From Marinobacter azerbaijanicus (GTDB lineage Bacteria; Pseudomonadota; Gammaproteobacteria; Pseudomonadales; Oleiphilaceae), in NCBI RefSeq assembly GCF_030250645.1, contig NZ_JASSVS010000003.1:248001-312000 (forward strand): 64,000 bases of DNA, in the 5' to 3' direction. A program made the position numbers and the translations under genes. Of the stretch, positions 34,198 to 46,248 are shown in pieces (position 1 is the first letter of the stretch; the number at the start of each line of letters is the position of its first letter). The notes beneath the pieces were generated by a model. It was not told where the DNA came from, did no database searches, and saw only the letters and a list, made by a program, of their open reading frames with translations.

Positions 34198-35112
34198 ATG
34201 CATCCGCTCCAGAGCCTGCGGGCATTTATCACGGTTGCCCGCGAGGGCAGTGTGTCCCGCGCAGCGGCTCGCCTTCACCTCACGCAACCGGCGGTCAGCC
34301 TGAAACTCAAGCATCTTCAGGATGAGCTGGATCTGAAACTGTTCCAGCGCAAACCTCAGGGTCTGGTCCTCACCCCGGACGGCCAGGCTCTATTACCATC
34401 TGCCGAGAAGGCCCTGGCGGCCATGTCGGCGTTCGAGCAGAACGCCCGGGCCCTGCACAGCACCCTGAGGGGGCGGCTCAGACTGGGCACCATCGTCGAC
34501 CCCGAGTTCATTCGCCTGGGCGCCTTCCTGCACCGGCTCGTGGAGCGCGCACCGCAACTGGAAACGGAACTGCACCAGGGCATGAGTGGTAGCGTGCTGG
34601 AACAAGTACGGGATGGCCGCCTGGACGTCGGGTTTTTCCTGGCTCCACCCGGCGTCGGTCCGGGTGCACTGGCGCCCGAAGTCGCCCATCGGGAACTGAC
34701 CCGGTTTCACTATTATGTGATTGCACCGGCGGGCTGGGGCCAGCGAATCCTGTCGAACGAGTGGTCAGAACTGGCGGCCATGCCCTGGATAGTCACACCC
34801 GAGAGCTCCGTCCACCATCGGTTGCTCAAAGGCACCCTGGAACCGCTGGGTTTGGCGCCTCACGGTGTCGCCCAGGTCGACCAGGAGGCCTGCATGCTGG
34901 ACCTGGTCCGGGCTGGTGTCGGCCTGAGTTTGGCGAGGGACGCCCTGGCCATGGCCGAACGTCAGGAACGGGGCCTGGTGGTCGTGGAAGGTGTTCAGCT
35001 GCCCTGTGCCCTGAGTTTCATCTGGCGCCGCGATCGGCAGGACGAACCGCTGATTGCCGAAGCGCTGGAGGCTCTGGCAGGCGTCTGGGGCCTCAGTGAA
35101 ACAATATCCTAA
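34198..35112 (+). CDS. LysR family transcriptional regulator
   Basis: The protein has 304 residues. The N-terminal helix-turn-helix (LRAFITVAREGSVSRAAARL, LTQPAVSLKLKHLQDEL) is followed by an effector-binding domain (residues 90-300) of periplasmic-binding fold. It is divergent from mmsA and the GMC oxidoreductase, the usual arrangement for a LysR regulator and its target operon; the effector is probably a metabolite of that path (inference). Confidence 0.9.
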   Translation: MHPLQSLRAFITVAREGSVSRAAARLHLTQPAVSLKLKHLQDELDLKLFQRKPQGLVLTPDGQALLPSAEKALAAMSAFEQNARALHSTLRGRLRLGTIVDPEFIRLGAFLHRLVERAPQLETELHQGMSGSVLEQVRDGRLDVGFFLAPPGVGPGALAPEVAHRELTRFHYYVIAPAGWGQRILSNEWSELAAMPWIVTPESSVHHRLLKGTLEPLGLAPHGVAQVDQEACMLDLVRAGVGLSLARDALAMAERQERGLVVVEGVQLPCALSFIWRRDRQDEPLIAEALEALAGVWGLSETIS

Positions 35113-35166
35113 GATGGACGACTACTTAACTTGCAGGTTGTTTGACGGCATACTCCGGGGACTGGT

Positions 35167-35276
35167 GCCGGGTGTTGGCATCCCTTCCCGGGATTGTGTG
35201 AAGCCATGGATGGCTTCACTCAAGCGCACATGGATGTGCTCGTAGCGTGTCCCGGGAAGGGATGGCAACACCCGGC
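35167..35276. repeat. Structured three-hairpin intergenic repeat, copy B
   Basis: Outer arms 35167-35193 and 35250-35276 pair over 27 positions with one mismatch. Inside are GTGAAGCCA/TGGCTTCAC (35198-35219, loop TGGA) and GCACAT-GG-ATGTGC (35226-35239). It shares its plan and the ATGGATG loops with copy A at 17488-17594, while the arm sequences differ. It fills most of the spacer between the LysR gene and crcB. Confidence 0.8.
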
Positions 35277-35314
35277 GTGCACCCAAGCCCAAGCAAGAGG
35301 CATGGAACAAAAGA

Positions 35315-35695
35315 ATGTGGCTATCAATCCTGGCAGTAAGCGCCGGAGCCGTTATAGGCGCTAACCTGAGATGGGCCCTGGGCCTCTGGCTCAACAGCAG
35401 CTATCACGCCATCCCCTATGGCACCCTGGTGGCAAACCTCTCCGGCGGCTGGCTCGTGGGCCTGCTGATCGGCTACTTTGTCCATGGCACCTCCCTGGCG
35501 CCCGAGTGGCGCCTGTTTGCCATCACCGGCCTTTGTGGCGCCCTGACTACCTTCTCCACCTTCTCTCTGGAAATGTTCTCAGCCATCCAGGAAGGCAAGT
35601 GGAGCATGGCCCTTGCCGGGATACTGGCCCATGTGGTTGGTTCTATCCTTATGACCGCGCTGGGAATTTACACCTTCGGACTGGTCCGGGGATGA
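35315..35695 (+). CDS. crcB: Fluoride channel CrcB/Fluc
   Basis: The protein has 126 residues and four membrane helices. The conserved GANLRWALG, GTLVANLSGGWLVG (pore Asn) and GLCGALTTFSTFSLE motifs define Fluc, the dual-topology dimeric channel that exports F-. No fluoride riboswitch is seen upstream; the 38 bases before it directly follow repeat copy B. Confidence 0.93.
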   Translation: MWLSILAVSAGAVIGANLRWALGLWLNSSYHAIPYGTLVANLSGGWLVGLLIGYFVHGTSLAPEWRLFAITGLCGALTTFSTFSLEMFSAIQEGKWSMALAGILAHVVGSILMTALGIYTFGLVRG

Positions 35696-35934
35696 TGGGT
35701 ACCACTACTTATGCAATTAATTCAAAATGGGCTTGGCAATCCCGAAAACAAGGAGTAGAGTTATTTGCGTAGGAAAGATTCAGCAAAGCATTCATGAATA
35801 AGACGTACCTCCGCAGTTAGTAGTGACCGTCCTGTTTTTGATTCCGCGAGTTCTGTTTTTCCGTAAACGCTGATCAGGCATCATGTCGATGGCCTGGCGG
35901 CAAGATAAAATGATTGATTTCAGGAAGTTTAAGT

Positions 35935-36141
35935 ATGTCTACTACTACCGGTACTGTTAAGTTCTTCAACGAAGCTAAAGGCTTTGGCTTTATTACTCGT
36001 GAAGGCGGCCCGGACGTATTCGTTCACTACAGCGCAATTCAGGGCAGCGGTTTCAAGACCCTGGCAGAAGGCCAGCAGGTTGAGTTCACCGTTACCCAGG
36101 GCCAGAAAGGTCCTCAGGCGGAAAACGTAACTGCTATCTAA
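35935..36141 (+). CDS. Cold-shock protein, CspA family
   Basis: The protein has 68 residues forming one OB-fold with both RNA-binding motifs, KGFGFIT (RNP1) and VFVHYSAI (RNP2). It is an RNA chaperone. ATG 35935 follows CAGGAAG. The 239 bases before it hold no gene, and the last part is probably a long 5' leader as in cspA. A terminator follows directly. Confidence 0.93.
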   Translation: MSTTTGTVKFFNEAKGFGFITREGGPDVFVHYSAIQGSGFKTLAEGQQVEFTVTQGQKGPQAENVTAI

Positions 36142-36161
36142 CGGATAGTAGTCACCGCCAG

Positions 36162-36187
36162 AAAGGCAGCTTCGGCTGCCTTTTTTT
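36162..36187 (+). terminator. Terminator of the cold-shock gene
   Basis: AAAGGCAGC-TTCG-GCTGCCTTT with a UUCG tetraloop is followed by more Ts (to 36187). A textbook rho-independent terminator. Confidence 0.92.
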
Positions 36188-36279
36188 GTGTCCGAATTTT
36201 GTGATTCCCTCCCGGATATGACATCTTTTATCTCCTGCCGCTTGCGATAGCCGAACCGTTACATTGCCCGGGGCCCTGT

Positions 36280-36975
36280 ATGTTCAAAATCCTGAAAGCT
36301 GTCTGGATTCTTTTCTGGGCCGCACTGCTGACACTGATTCTGTTCCTGCCGATAGTGATTGCCTCTCTGGCCGGCCACAAAGGCAATGCCGCATTTTTCG
36401 GTACCCAGGTCTATGCCTGGTGCATCCTCAAACTGACGGGCATCCGTCTACGGGTAAGCGGGCGGGAAAACATCGACCCCGCCCGGCGCTACGTTATCCT
36501 CAGCAACCATGCGTCCTATTTCGATCCGCCGGCCCTGGTTCTGGCCTTGGGGCTGCAGTACCGTTGGGTGATCAAGAAGGAACTGAGGAAAGTGCCCCTG
36601 TTTGGCCTGGCACTGGAAACCTCTCGCAACCTGTTTATCGACCGGTCCAGGGGCAGCGACGCCCTGGAGAGCATCAAGCGGGGGGTGGCGCAGCTGCCGG
36701 AAGGAACCAGTATTCTGATATTCCCGGAGGGAACCCGGTCCTGGGACGGTAAACTGCTGCCCTTCAAGAAAGGCGGTTTTGTGATTGCCCGTGACGGCAA
36801 GCTGCCCATACTGCCAGTGACGATAAGGGGTTCACATGACAGGCTTCCCAAGGGAACAGCGGCGTTTTCACCGGGGATTATAGAGATCATTGTTCATCCG
36901 CCGGTGGCGACGGCCGGGCGCGAGGTGGAGGACGTACGGGAAGAAGTGAAGGGCACCATAGAGAGTGCCCTCTGA
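36280..36975 (+). CDS. plsC: 1-acyl-glycerol-3-phosphate acyltransferase PlsC
   Basis: The protein has 231 residues. The N-terminal membrane helix is followed by NHASYFDPPAL (HX4D catalytic motif), LFIDRSRGSDAL, and FPEGTRSWDGKLLPFKKGGF. It transfers an acyl chain to lysophosphatidate in phospholipid synthesis, at the inner membrane face. It may be one of several PlsC paralogues. Confidence 0.88.
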   Translation: MFKILKAVWILFWAALLTLILFLPIVIASLAGHKGNAAFFGTQVYAWCILKLTGIRLRVSGRENIDPARRYVILSNHASYFDPPALVLALGLQYRWVIKKELRKVPLFGLALETSRNLFIDRSRGSDALESIKRGVAQLPEGTSILIFPEGTRSWDGKLLPFKKGGFVIARDGKLPILPVTIRGSHDRLPKGTAAFSPGIIEIIVHPPVATAGREVEDVREEVKGTIESAL

Positions 36976-36984
36976 AGGCCTGGA

Positions 36985-37818
36985 TCAGTCTTTGAAGACT
37001 TCTTCGTAAAGTCGCATGGTGCCTTCCCAGGAACGATTTGCAGCCTCCTCATTGTAGGCAATGGGCAGTCCGAATTCCTCGGCGACCTTGTCTGCGCCAG
37101 GATTGGTAAAGGAGTGCAGAACTCCCGGGAAGCTGACCAGAGTCAGGTCCGCTTCGGCGTCCTGCATTTCTTTCACCAGAGCGGAAACCTGGTCTGATGG
37201 CACCATCTGATCCGCTCCACCGGTATAGACATGAATTCGGGGCTGGACCTCGCCGGCTTCGGCCTTGATGGGACTTCCCAGGGCCCCGTGGAAGCTGACT
37301 ACGGCGTCCAGATCCACGCCCAGGCGGGCCATGTTCAGTACCACGGCACCGCCGAAGCAGTACCCCTGCGCGGCAATCCTGCTGCTGTCCACACTGTCGT
37401 GCTGTTGCAGCAACTCCTTGGCAGCCATAAAGCGGGCCTTGACCTGATCCATGTTGCTGGTTGCTTGCTGCATGAATTTCTGAGCATCTTCGGGGTGTTC
37501 AGCGAGCTTGCCCGAACCGTACATGTCCAGGGCGAATGCGGTGTAGCCTGACGCAGCAAGCTTTTCCGCCTGCTTACGGGCGAATTCGTTATGACCCCAC
37601 CATTCATGAACCACAAGAACGCCAGGGCGTTTACCGTCAGCTTCGTCGTCGTAGGCCATGTAGCCGGTGAAGGTTTCACCGTTGACTTTATATTCCACGG
37701 TTTCTGTCTGCATTTCTGCTGATACCTGTCCACTTGCCAAGGTAATGGCTGCGGCCAGTGAAAGTGCCGCCGGCCTGGTAAAGAAAGTTACTGCCGATGC
37801 AAGTCTGTTTGTGTTCAT
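36985..37818 (-). CDS. Exported dienelactone hydrolase family protein
   Basis: The protein has 277 residues. The signal peptide (to about SGQVSA-EM) exports the alpha/beta hydrolase. The nucleophile is Cys in GYCFGGAV, as in true dienelactone hydrolases, with Asp in GGADQMVP and His in LHSFTNPGAD completing the triad. An early HEWWGHNEF motif is typical of the family. Substrate unknown. Divergent from alanine dehydrogenase. Confidence 0.85.
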   Translation of the reverse strand: MNTNRLASAVTFFTRPAALSLAAAITLASGQVSAEMQTETVEYKVNGETFTGYMAYDDEADGKRPGVLVVHEWWGHNEFARKQAEKLAASGYTAFALDMYGSGKLAEHPEDAQKFMQQATSNMDQVKARFMAAKELLQQHDSVDSSRIAAQGYCFGGAVVLNMARLGVDLDAVVSFHGALGSPIKAEAGEVQPRIHVYTGGADQMVPSDQVSALVKEMQDAEADLTLVSFPGVLHSFTNPGADKVAEEFGLPIAYNEEAANRSWEGTMRLYEEVFKD

Positions 37819-37977
37819 TCGTTCCTGCTCCTTTTGGGTCGATCGCCTGGTTGGTCCGGTGTTTTACGCCGGGACCCGTTGAACCGATGCATTCATTTGC
37901 TACTGCCGGTGCCAGACCTTTTTACTACACTCTACCGGATGACACATTGTTTAGCGGACTGATTCAAGGGGCAAGGC

Positions 37978-39096
37978 ATGAAGATCGGCGTACCGAAGGA
38001 AATCAAGAACCATGAATACCGGGTAGGGATGACCCCTGCGGCGGTGCATGAACTGTGCAGCCATGGCCATCGTGTTTATGTGGAAAAGGACGCCGGGGCC
38101 GCCATCGGCTTCACTGACGATGATTATACGAAAGCGGGAGCTGCGATCCTTGAGAACGGTGCCGCCGTATTCGAGGCGGCAGAAATGATCGTCAAGGTCA
38201 AAGAGCCCCAGGCCAGTGAAAGGGCGTTGCTGACGTTGGATCACATCCTGTTCACCTATCTGCACCTGGCGCCGGATCAGGCCCAGACCGACGATCTGGT
38301 GAAATCAGGTGCTACCTGTATCGCTTATGAAACTGTTACTGATAGCCACGGAAGACTGCCGTTGCTGGCACCCATGTCGGAAGTGGCAGGGCGGATGTCG
38401 ATTCAGGCAGGGGCACATTGCCTGGAAAAATCACTGGGTGGCCGGGGTGTCCTTCTGGGTGGCGTGCCCGGCGTCAGCCCGGCTCGGGTAACGGTCATCG
38501 GCGGTGGTGTGGTCGGGCAGAATGCAGTGGCCATGGCCATCGGGCTGGGCGCCCAGGTGACCGTGCTGGACCGGAATATGGATGTGCTGAGGAACCTGGA
38601 CCATCTCTATGGCAATCGCATCAGCACCCTGTTCTCCACAGCCGCAACCCTTGATGAGGCAGTGACCGAAGCCGACCTGGTCATTGGCGGTGTGCTGATC
38701 CCAGGCGCGTCTGCGCCCAAACTGGTCACCCGTGATATGGTCAGCCGAATGCCCGAGGGCAGTGTTATCGTGGATGTGGCCATTGATCAGGGCGGTTGTA
38801 CAGAAACCTCCAGACCCACCACCCATGACGCTCCCACCTACGTGGTGGATGGTGTGGTGCACTACTGCGTTGCCAACATGCCGGGCGCGGTAGCCAGGAC
38901 CTCAACCCTGGCCCTGAACAATGTAACCTTGCCATTCATTGCCGCACTGGCCAATAAGGGGCCCGAGCAGGCAATGAAAGACGACCATCACCTGCGCAAT
39001 GGGCTTAATGCCTACCGGGGCAAGGTGACCTTCCGCGAGGTGGCAGAAGCCACTGGCTACGATTTTACAGCCCCTGAATCCCTACTGGGCCAGTAA
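37978..39096 (+). CDS. ald: Alanine dehydrogenase
   Basis: The protein has 372 residues, the usual length. [23 protein letters not shown] contains the opening signature with the substrate-binding Arg; catalytic Lys is in MIVKVKEP, His in LHLAPDQ, and NAD is bound by [22 protein letters not shown], with DRNMDVL after it. It interconverts L-alanine and pyruvate/ammonia with NAD. Confidence 0.95.
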   Translation: MKIGVPKEIKNHEYRVGMTPAAVHELCSHGHRVYVEKDAGAAIGFTDDDYTKAGAAILENGAAVFEAAEMIVKVKEPQASERALLTLDHILFTYLHLAPDQAQTDDLVKSGATCIAYETVTDSHGRLPLLAPMSEVAGRMSIQAGAHCLEKSLGGRGVLLGGVPGVSPARVTVIGGGVVGQNAVAMAIGLGAQVTVLDRNMDVLRNLDHLYGNRISTLFSTAATLDEAVTEADLVIGGVLIPGASAPKLVTRDMVSRMPEGSVIVDVAIDQGGCTETSRPTTHDAPTYVVDGVVHYCVANMPGAVARTSTLALNNVTLPFIAALANKGPEQAMKDDHHLRNGLNAYRGKVTFREVAEATGYDFTAPESLLGQ

Positions 39097-39119
39097 CCCC
39101 TTTAAGACAAGGAGATTTC

Positions 39120-39692
39120 ATGAAACTGATCGGTTCTACCACATCCCCCTATGTCCGGCGTATCCGCCTGCTGTTGGGTAATAGCGACTACGAGTTTGTG
39201 AATCTGGACATTTATGGCGAGGACAGGAACGAGCTCCGGCGTAACAACCCGGCGCTGAAAATTCCCATGCTGATTGATGGTGACCAGGAGGTTTATGACT
39301 CCAGGGTGATCGCCCGTTACATCAGCGAGAAGCAGGGACTGGAGCCGTTAAGCTGGGACCAGGAGAACCAGCTGACGCTTATCGATGCCGCCAACGACTC
39401 TGCTGTGATTCTTCTGCTTTCGGCCCGGTCGGGGATCGACACCAGTGAGAATCTGATGTTTTTCAACCTCCAGCGTGAGCGCATCATGATGACCATGCGG
39501 ACCTTGGCGGCCATGGTTGACGAGGGCCAGTTCAGCCAGTGGAATTACCCGGCCATCTGCCTGTATAGCCTGGTGGACTGGGTGGATTTCCGTGATCTGG
39601 TGGATTTCTCCGGCATTGAGAGCCTTCTCAGCTTTCGGGATCGCCATCGCAACGATGAACTGATTGGCGCCACGGATCCGAGAAAATCGTAA
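39120..39692 (+). CDS. Glutathione S-transferase family protein
   Basis: The protein has 190 residues. The thioredoxin-like N-terminal domain starts MKLIGSTTSPYVRRIRLLL, with Ser/Thr at the active site and the cis-Pro in LKIPML; EVYDSRVIARYIS binds glutathione. A helical C-terminal domain follows, shorter than in typical GSTs (about 200-220). Follows ald after 23 bases with AAGGAG, so probably co-transcribed. Function beyond family is not known. Confidence 0.85.
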   Translation: MKLIGSTTSPYVRRIRLLLGNSDYEFVNLDIYGEDRNELRRNNPALKIPMLIDGDQEVYDSRVIARYISEKQGLEPLSWDQENQLTLIDAANDSAVILLLSARSGIDTSENLMFFNLQRERIMMTMRTLAAMVDEGQFSQWNYPAICLYSLVDWVDFRDLVDFSGIESLLSFRDRHRNDELIGATDPRKS

Positions 39693-39698
39693 TAATTC

Positions 39699-39729
39699 GG
39701 CGGGCCGGGCCACGCCGGGCCCGCCTTCC
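39699..39729 (+). terminator. GC-rich terminator-like hairpin after the GST gene
   Basis: GGCGGGCC (39699-39706) pairs with GGCCCGCC (39718-39725) and a small inner stem; TTCC follows. The U-run is poor, so efficiency is uncertain. Confidence 0.6.
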
Positions 39730-39739
39730 TCCCTGAAAA

Positions 39740-39758
39740 ATTAAGTTAAAATTAAGTT
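39740..39758. promoter_or_regulatory. Operator candidate 1 of the alpha-glucoside operon
   Basis: ATTAAG-N5-ATTAAG direct repeat; on the minus strand this reads AACTTAAT twice. It shares the half-site AACTTAAT with the two sites downstream. It also fits the PmrA pattern, but its neighbours favour the sugar-operon reading. Confidence 0.4.
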
Positions 39759-39805
39759 CCCCTCAAGGTTGCAGAACCTATCTATCGAAATTATCTTTGA
39801 TCACT

Positions 39806-39821
39806 ACTTAATCATTTAAGT
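39806..39821. promoter_or_regulatory. Operator candidate 2 of the alpha-glucoside operon
   Basis: ACTTAA-N4-TTAAGT, a perfect interrupted palindrome built from the same half-site as the neighbouring operator candidates, about 200 bases before the porin start. Confidence 0.45.
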
Positions 39822-39947
39822 TCGTGTGCATTCAAAGTGCAGCCGGCAAATATGATTGAGGAATGGTGACAGCTTGAGGCACGTGTGAGGCCTCTGATTC
39901 ATTGATGTTATAACAGAAGTTATCTGGATCGGAGTTTGTTATCACAT

Positions 39948-41428
<1,481 letters not shown>

Positions 41429-41458
41429 TACTCACAACAACAAGATGAGGTAAGCACC

Positions 41459-42729
41459 ATGTTCAGATCTCTTGGATTTCAGTGGATTCTGGGCGGCCTG
41501 GTCGCCAGTGTGCTGGCCGGGGGCCTGCAGGCCAAGACCATCACCATTTCCTGCGGTGCCGTGGGCGCAGAAAAGCAGCTCTGTGAGGAAGGCACCCGGG
41601 CGTGGTCGGAGCAAACCGGCCACGAGGTCAAGGTGGTCTCCACCCCCAATTCAGCCACCGAGCGCCTGTCGCTTTACCAGCAGTTGTTCGCCGCCCGTTC
41701 CGGTGACGTCGACGTGTTCCAGATTGATGTGGTCTGGCCGGGCATGCTGGCCAGTCACCTGGTGGACCTGTCGGAGTACACCGACGGGGCGGAAAGCGGG
41801 CACTTTGATGCGCTGGTGGAGAACAACACCGTGGATGGCAGCCTGGTAGCCATGCCCTGGTTCACCGATGCCGGGGTTCTGTATTACCGCAAGGATCTGC
41901 TGGAAAAGTACGACATGAAGGTACCGGAAACCTGGCAGCAGCTGACCACGACCGCGAGGACGGTAATGGCCGGTGAGCGTGAGGCCGGCAATGACCGCTT
42001 CTGGGGTTACGTCTGGCAGGGCCGGGCATACGAGGGCCTGACCTGCAATGCGCTGGAGTGGATTGCCAGTTTCAATGGCGGCACCATTGTTAATGGTGAG
42101 GGCGAAGTCACCATCAATAATGATCAGGCAGCGAAGGCGCTGGCCCTGGCCAGTACCTGGATTGATGATATATCCCCCCGTAGCGTGCTGAACTACACCG
42201 AGGAAGAGGCGAGGGGTGTTTTTCAGTCCGGTAATGCGCTGTACATGCGCAACTGGCCCTACGCCTGGAGCCTTGCCCAGAGTGATGACAGTCCGGTCAA
42301 GGGTAAGGTGGGCGTCGTTGCCTTGCCCAAGGGCGGGGATAATGGCCAGCACGCAGGCACCCTGGGTGGCTGGCAGCTGGCGGTCTCGAAGTACTCCGAA
42401 AATGTCGACGAAGCCGCTGATCTGGTGCGATTCCTGACCAGTTATGAAGAACAGAAGCGCCGGGCCATCGAGGGTAGTTACAACCCCACCATTCCGGACC
42501 TTTATCGCGATGAAGAAGTACTGGCAGCGGTTCCATTCTTTGGCGAACTGTTCGAAACCTTCAAAAATGGTGTTCCGCGGCCCTCTTCCGCGACCGGGGA
42601 CCAGTATGGGCGGGTCAGCAATGCCTTCTTCAATGCCACCCATGAGGTGCTTGCGGGCAAGGCAGCGCCGGAACAGGCATTGAGCAAACTTGAAGCTCAA
42701 CTGATGCGGCTCGGACGTCGCGGCTGGTA

Positions 42730-42730
<1 letters not shown>
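41459..42730 (+). CDS. ABC sugar-binding protein (alpha-glucoside type)
   Basis: The protein has 423 residues. A signal peptide ends near GLQA-KT. The cluster B/SBP_bac_1 pattern is present: DVDVFQIDVVWPGMLA, MPWFTDAGVLYYRKDLLEKY, NGGTIVN, NWPYAWSLAQ and LGGWQLAVSKYS. It resembles ThuE/AglE-type trehalose/sucrose/maltose binders. It delivers substrate to the two permeases that follow; its stop overlaps the next start (TAATG). Confidence 0.9.
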
Positions 42731-43724
<994 letters not shown>

Positions 43725-43728
<4 letters not shown>

Positions 43729-44567
43729 ACCGCAGACTGTTGAAGAAAATCGCAGCCAAAACCGGCTTCGGGCTCCTGCTTGCCGCCATCATGCTGTTCA
43801 CGGTGTTTCCCTTCTATTACGCCATCGTGACGTCGTTCAAGAGCGGCTCGGAGCTGTTCAGCATCGATTACTGGATAACTTCGTTCAATCTGGAAAATTA
43901 CCAGGCGGTCCTGGGGCAGAGCTCGTTCGTGTCCAGCATCTGGAACTCGATCCTGGTTTCCACTTCGGCAGTGGCCATCGCCATGCTGTTTGGCCTGACA
44001 GCTGCCTATGCCCTGGGGCGGGTTCATTTTCGCGGAAGGGGCACGGTGCTGATGATCGTCCTGGGTGTATCCATGTTTCCACAGGTTGCCGTCCTTTCCG
44101 GCCTTTTCGAGGTGATCTGGGCGTTCGATCTCTATAACGATCCCCTGTCTCTGGTGTTCTCTTACACCATCTTCACGCTGCCATTCACGGTATGGGTGTT
44201 GACTACCTTCATGCGGCAACTGCCAAAGGAGCTGGAAGAGGCGGCCATTGTGGATGGGGCGTCGCCGGTGGTCACCCTGTTCAAGGTGTTCATACCGCTG
44301 ATGGGGCCGGCCATGGCCACTACCGGTCTGTTGGCATTTATCGCAGCCTGGAATGAGTTCCTGTTTGCGCTGACCTTCACGCTGACAGACGACCAACGCA
44401 CGGTTCCGGTGGCTATCGCCCTGATAACCGGTGGCTCCCAGCACGAATTGCCCTGGGGGCACCTAATGGCGGCATCGGTGGTTGTCACCGTACCCCTGGT
44501 GGTCCTGGTACTGATTTTCCAACGTCGAATTGTGTCTGGCCTGACGGCTGGCGCAGTCAAAGGTTAA
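43725..44567 (+). CDS. ABC sugar permease 2 (MalG-type)
   Basis: The protein has 280 residues and six membrane helices. The EAA loop is EEAAIVDGASPVVTLFKVFIPLM, and AAWNEFLFALTFT is the MalG-type conserved helix end. It is the partner of permease 1. The alpha-glucosidase gene starts 15 bases downstream after AAGGAG. Confidence 0.92.
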
Positions 44568-44582
44568 CCAAGGAGTTTTTGT

Positions 44583-46199
44583 ATGAGTCAGTCACAGCCC
44601 TGGTGGAAGGGTGGCATTATTTACCAGATCTATCCCCGCAGTTTCATGGACAGCAACGGGGACGGTATTGGCGACCTCAAGGGGGCGACCACGAAGCTGC
44701 CTTATGTGGCCTCGCTGGGGGTGGATGCCATATGGCTGTCGCCGTTTTTTACCTCGCCAATGAAGGATTTTGGCTACGATGTGTCCGACTACCGGGGCGT
44801 GGATCCGCTTTTTGGCACCATGGAGGATTTTCGCGCACTGGTCAGCGAGGCCCATCGGCTGAACCTGAAAGTCATTATTGATCAGGTTATCAGCCATACT
44901 TCCGACGCCCATCCCTGGTTTGAGGAGAGCCGGCGCAGCCGGGATAACCCCAAGGCGGACTGGTTTGTCTGGGCCGACCCGAAGCCGGATGGCACGCCGC
45001 CCAACAACTGGCTGTCGATCTTCGGGGGCAGCGCCTGGGCCTGGGACACCCGGCGGGGGCAGTATTATCTGCACAATTTCCTGGCCAGCCAGCCGGATCT
45101 CAACTTCCATAACCCGGAAGTGCGCCAGGCACAGCTGGATAATATGCGCTTCTGGCTGGACCTGGGGGCGGACGGTTTCCGGCTGGATACGGTCAACTTC
45201 TATTTCCATAACCAGAGCCTGGCGGATAACCCGGCGGTACCGGCGGGAGAGAACAAGACCTTTGTGGCCCAGGGCATGAATCCCTACACCTACCAGCGCC
45301 ATGTCAACGACCTGAGCCAGCCGGAAAACATTGCGTTTCTCAGTGATCTGAGGGCGCTGATGGACGAGTATCCGGAAACCACGCTGGTGGGTGAGATTGG
45401 TGACGACAAGCCCCTGGAGCGCATGGCCGAGTACACCGCCGGCAATGACCGCCTCCACATGGCCTACTCTTTCGATCTGCTGTCTGACCGGCACGACCCG
45501 GCCTATGTGCGTGATGTGGTGCGCCGCTATCAGGAAGGTCTGGGAGACGGCTGGCCGTGCTGGGCTCTCAGCAACCACGATGTGGTGCGGGTGGTTTCCC
45601 GCTGGGCGGATGGCGGTGAGGATCTGCGTCTCTATCCGCGGGTGCTGATGGCACTGTTGCTGACCCTGCGGGGAAGCGTGTCCATGTATCAGGGCGAGGA
45701 GCTGGGTCTTCCCGAGGCGTCGGTGCCCTACGAGGAGCTTCAGGATCCATATGGCATCAGCTTCTGGCCGGAATTCCGGGGCCGCGACGGGTGCCGCACG
45801 CCGATGGTGTGGGAACCGTCAACCAAGGGTGGGTTTACGTCAGGTAAACCCTGGTTGCCGGTGGATCGCGACCACCTGGAGTTTGCGGTCAGTCGACAGG
45901 AAGCGGACCCGGAATCCACCCTCAATGCGGTGCGAACGCTGATTCACTGGCGTCAGCGGCAACCAGCGCTGGTTCGTGGTGACATAACGGTTCTGGATAA
46001 TAACGGTGATGCCCTGTGCTGGCGCCGCGACACCAGCGAGCAGTCCCTGCTGGTGGCACTGAACCTGACCGGTGAGGAACTGAGGCTACCGTTACCCTGC
46101 GCGATCTCCGAACCGCTGGAGGGGCATGGTTTTCACGGCTATCTGAATGGCAACGAACTCGTATTGCCCCCGTATCAGGCATTTTTTGCGGAAACATGA
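44583..46199 (+). CDS. Alpha-glucosidase, GH13 subfamily 23-like
   Basis: The protein has 538 residues and no signal peptide, so it is cytosolic. GH13 regions are complete: DQVISHTSD, DGFRLDTVNFY (nucleophile Asp), LVGEIGDD (acid/base Glu) and LSNHDVVR (transition-state Asp). It closely follows the remembered pattern of the Halomonas sp. H11 alpha-glucosidase, which splits maltose and sucrose and also transfers glucose to glycerol. With a fructokinase in the operon, sucrose is the best guess; maltose, trehalose or glucosylglycerol are alternatives. Confidence 0.92.
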   Translation: MSQSQPWWKGGIIYQIYPRSFMDSNGDGIGDLKGATTKLPYVASLGVDAIWLSPFFTSPMKDFGYDVSDYRGVDPLFGTMEDFRALVSEAHRLNLKVIIDQVISHTSDAHPWFEESRRSRDNPKADWFVWADPKPDGTPPNNWLSIFGGSAWAWDTRRGQYYLHNFLASQPDLNFHNPEVRQAQLDNMRFWLDLGADGFRLDTVNFYFHNQSLADNPAVPAGENKTFVAQGMNPYTYQRHVNDLSQPENIAFLSDLRALMDEYPETTLVGEIGDDKPLERMAEYTAGNDRLHMAYSFDLLSDRHDPAYVRDVVRRYQEGLGDGWPCWALSNHDVVRVVSRWADGGEDLRLYPRVLMALLLTLRGSVSMYQGEELGLPEASVPYEELQDPYGISFWPEFRGRDGCRTPMVWEPSTKGGFTSGKPWLPVDRDHLEFAVSRQEADPESTLNAVRTLIHWRQRQPALVRGDITVLDNNGDALCWRRDTSEQSLLVALNLTGEELRLPLPCAISEPLEGHGFHGYLNGNELVLPPYQAFFAET

Positions 46200-46248
46200 A
46201 ACATCCGGGCCCGGTCCTTGTACCGGGCTCAACAGAGGAGTCTCCACC

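Noticed and set aside
35691..35772. Short frame after crcB as a gene or remnant
   Set aside because: About 25 codons, no recognisable family and no ribosome-binding site of its own; probably part of the cold-shock leader region.
39740..39756. ATTAAG-N5-ATTAAG as a fourth PmrA box
   Set aside because: Fits the PmrA pattern on the minus strand, but shares its half-site with two palindromes directly downstream in the sugar-operon promoter, which explain it better.
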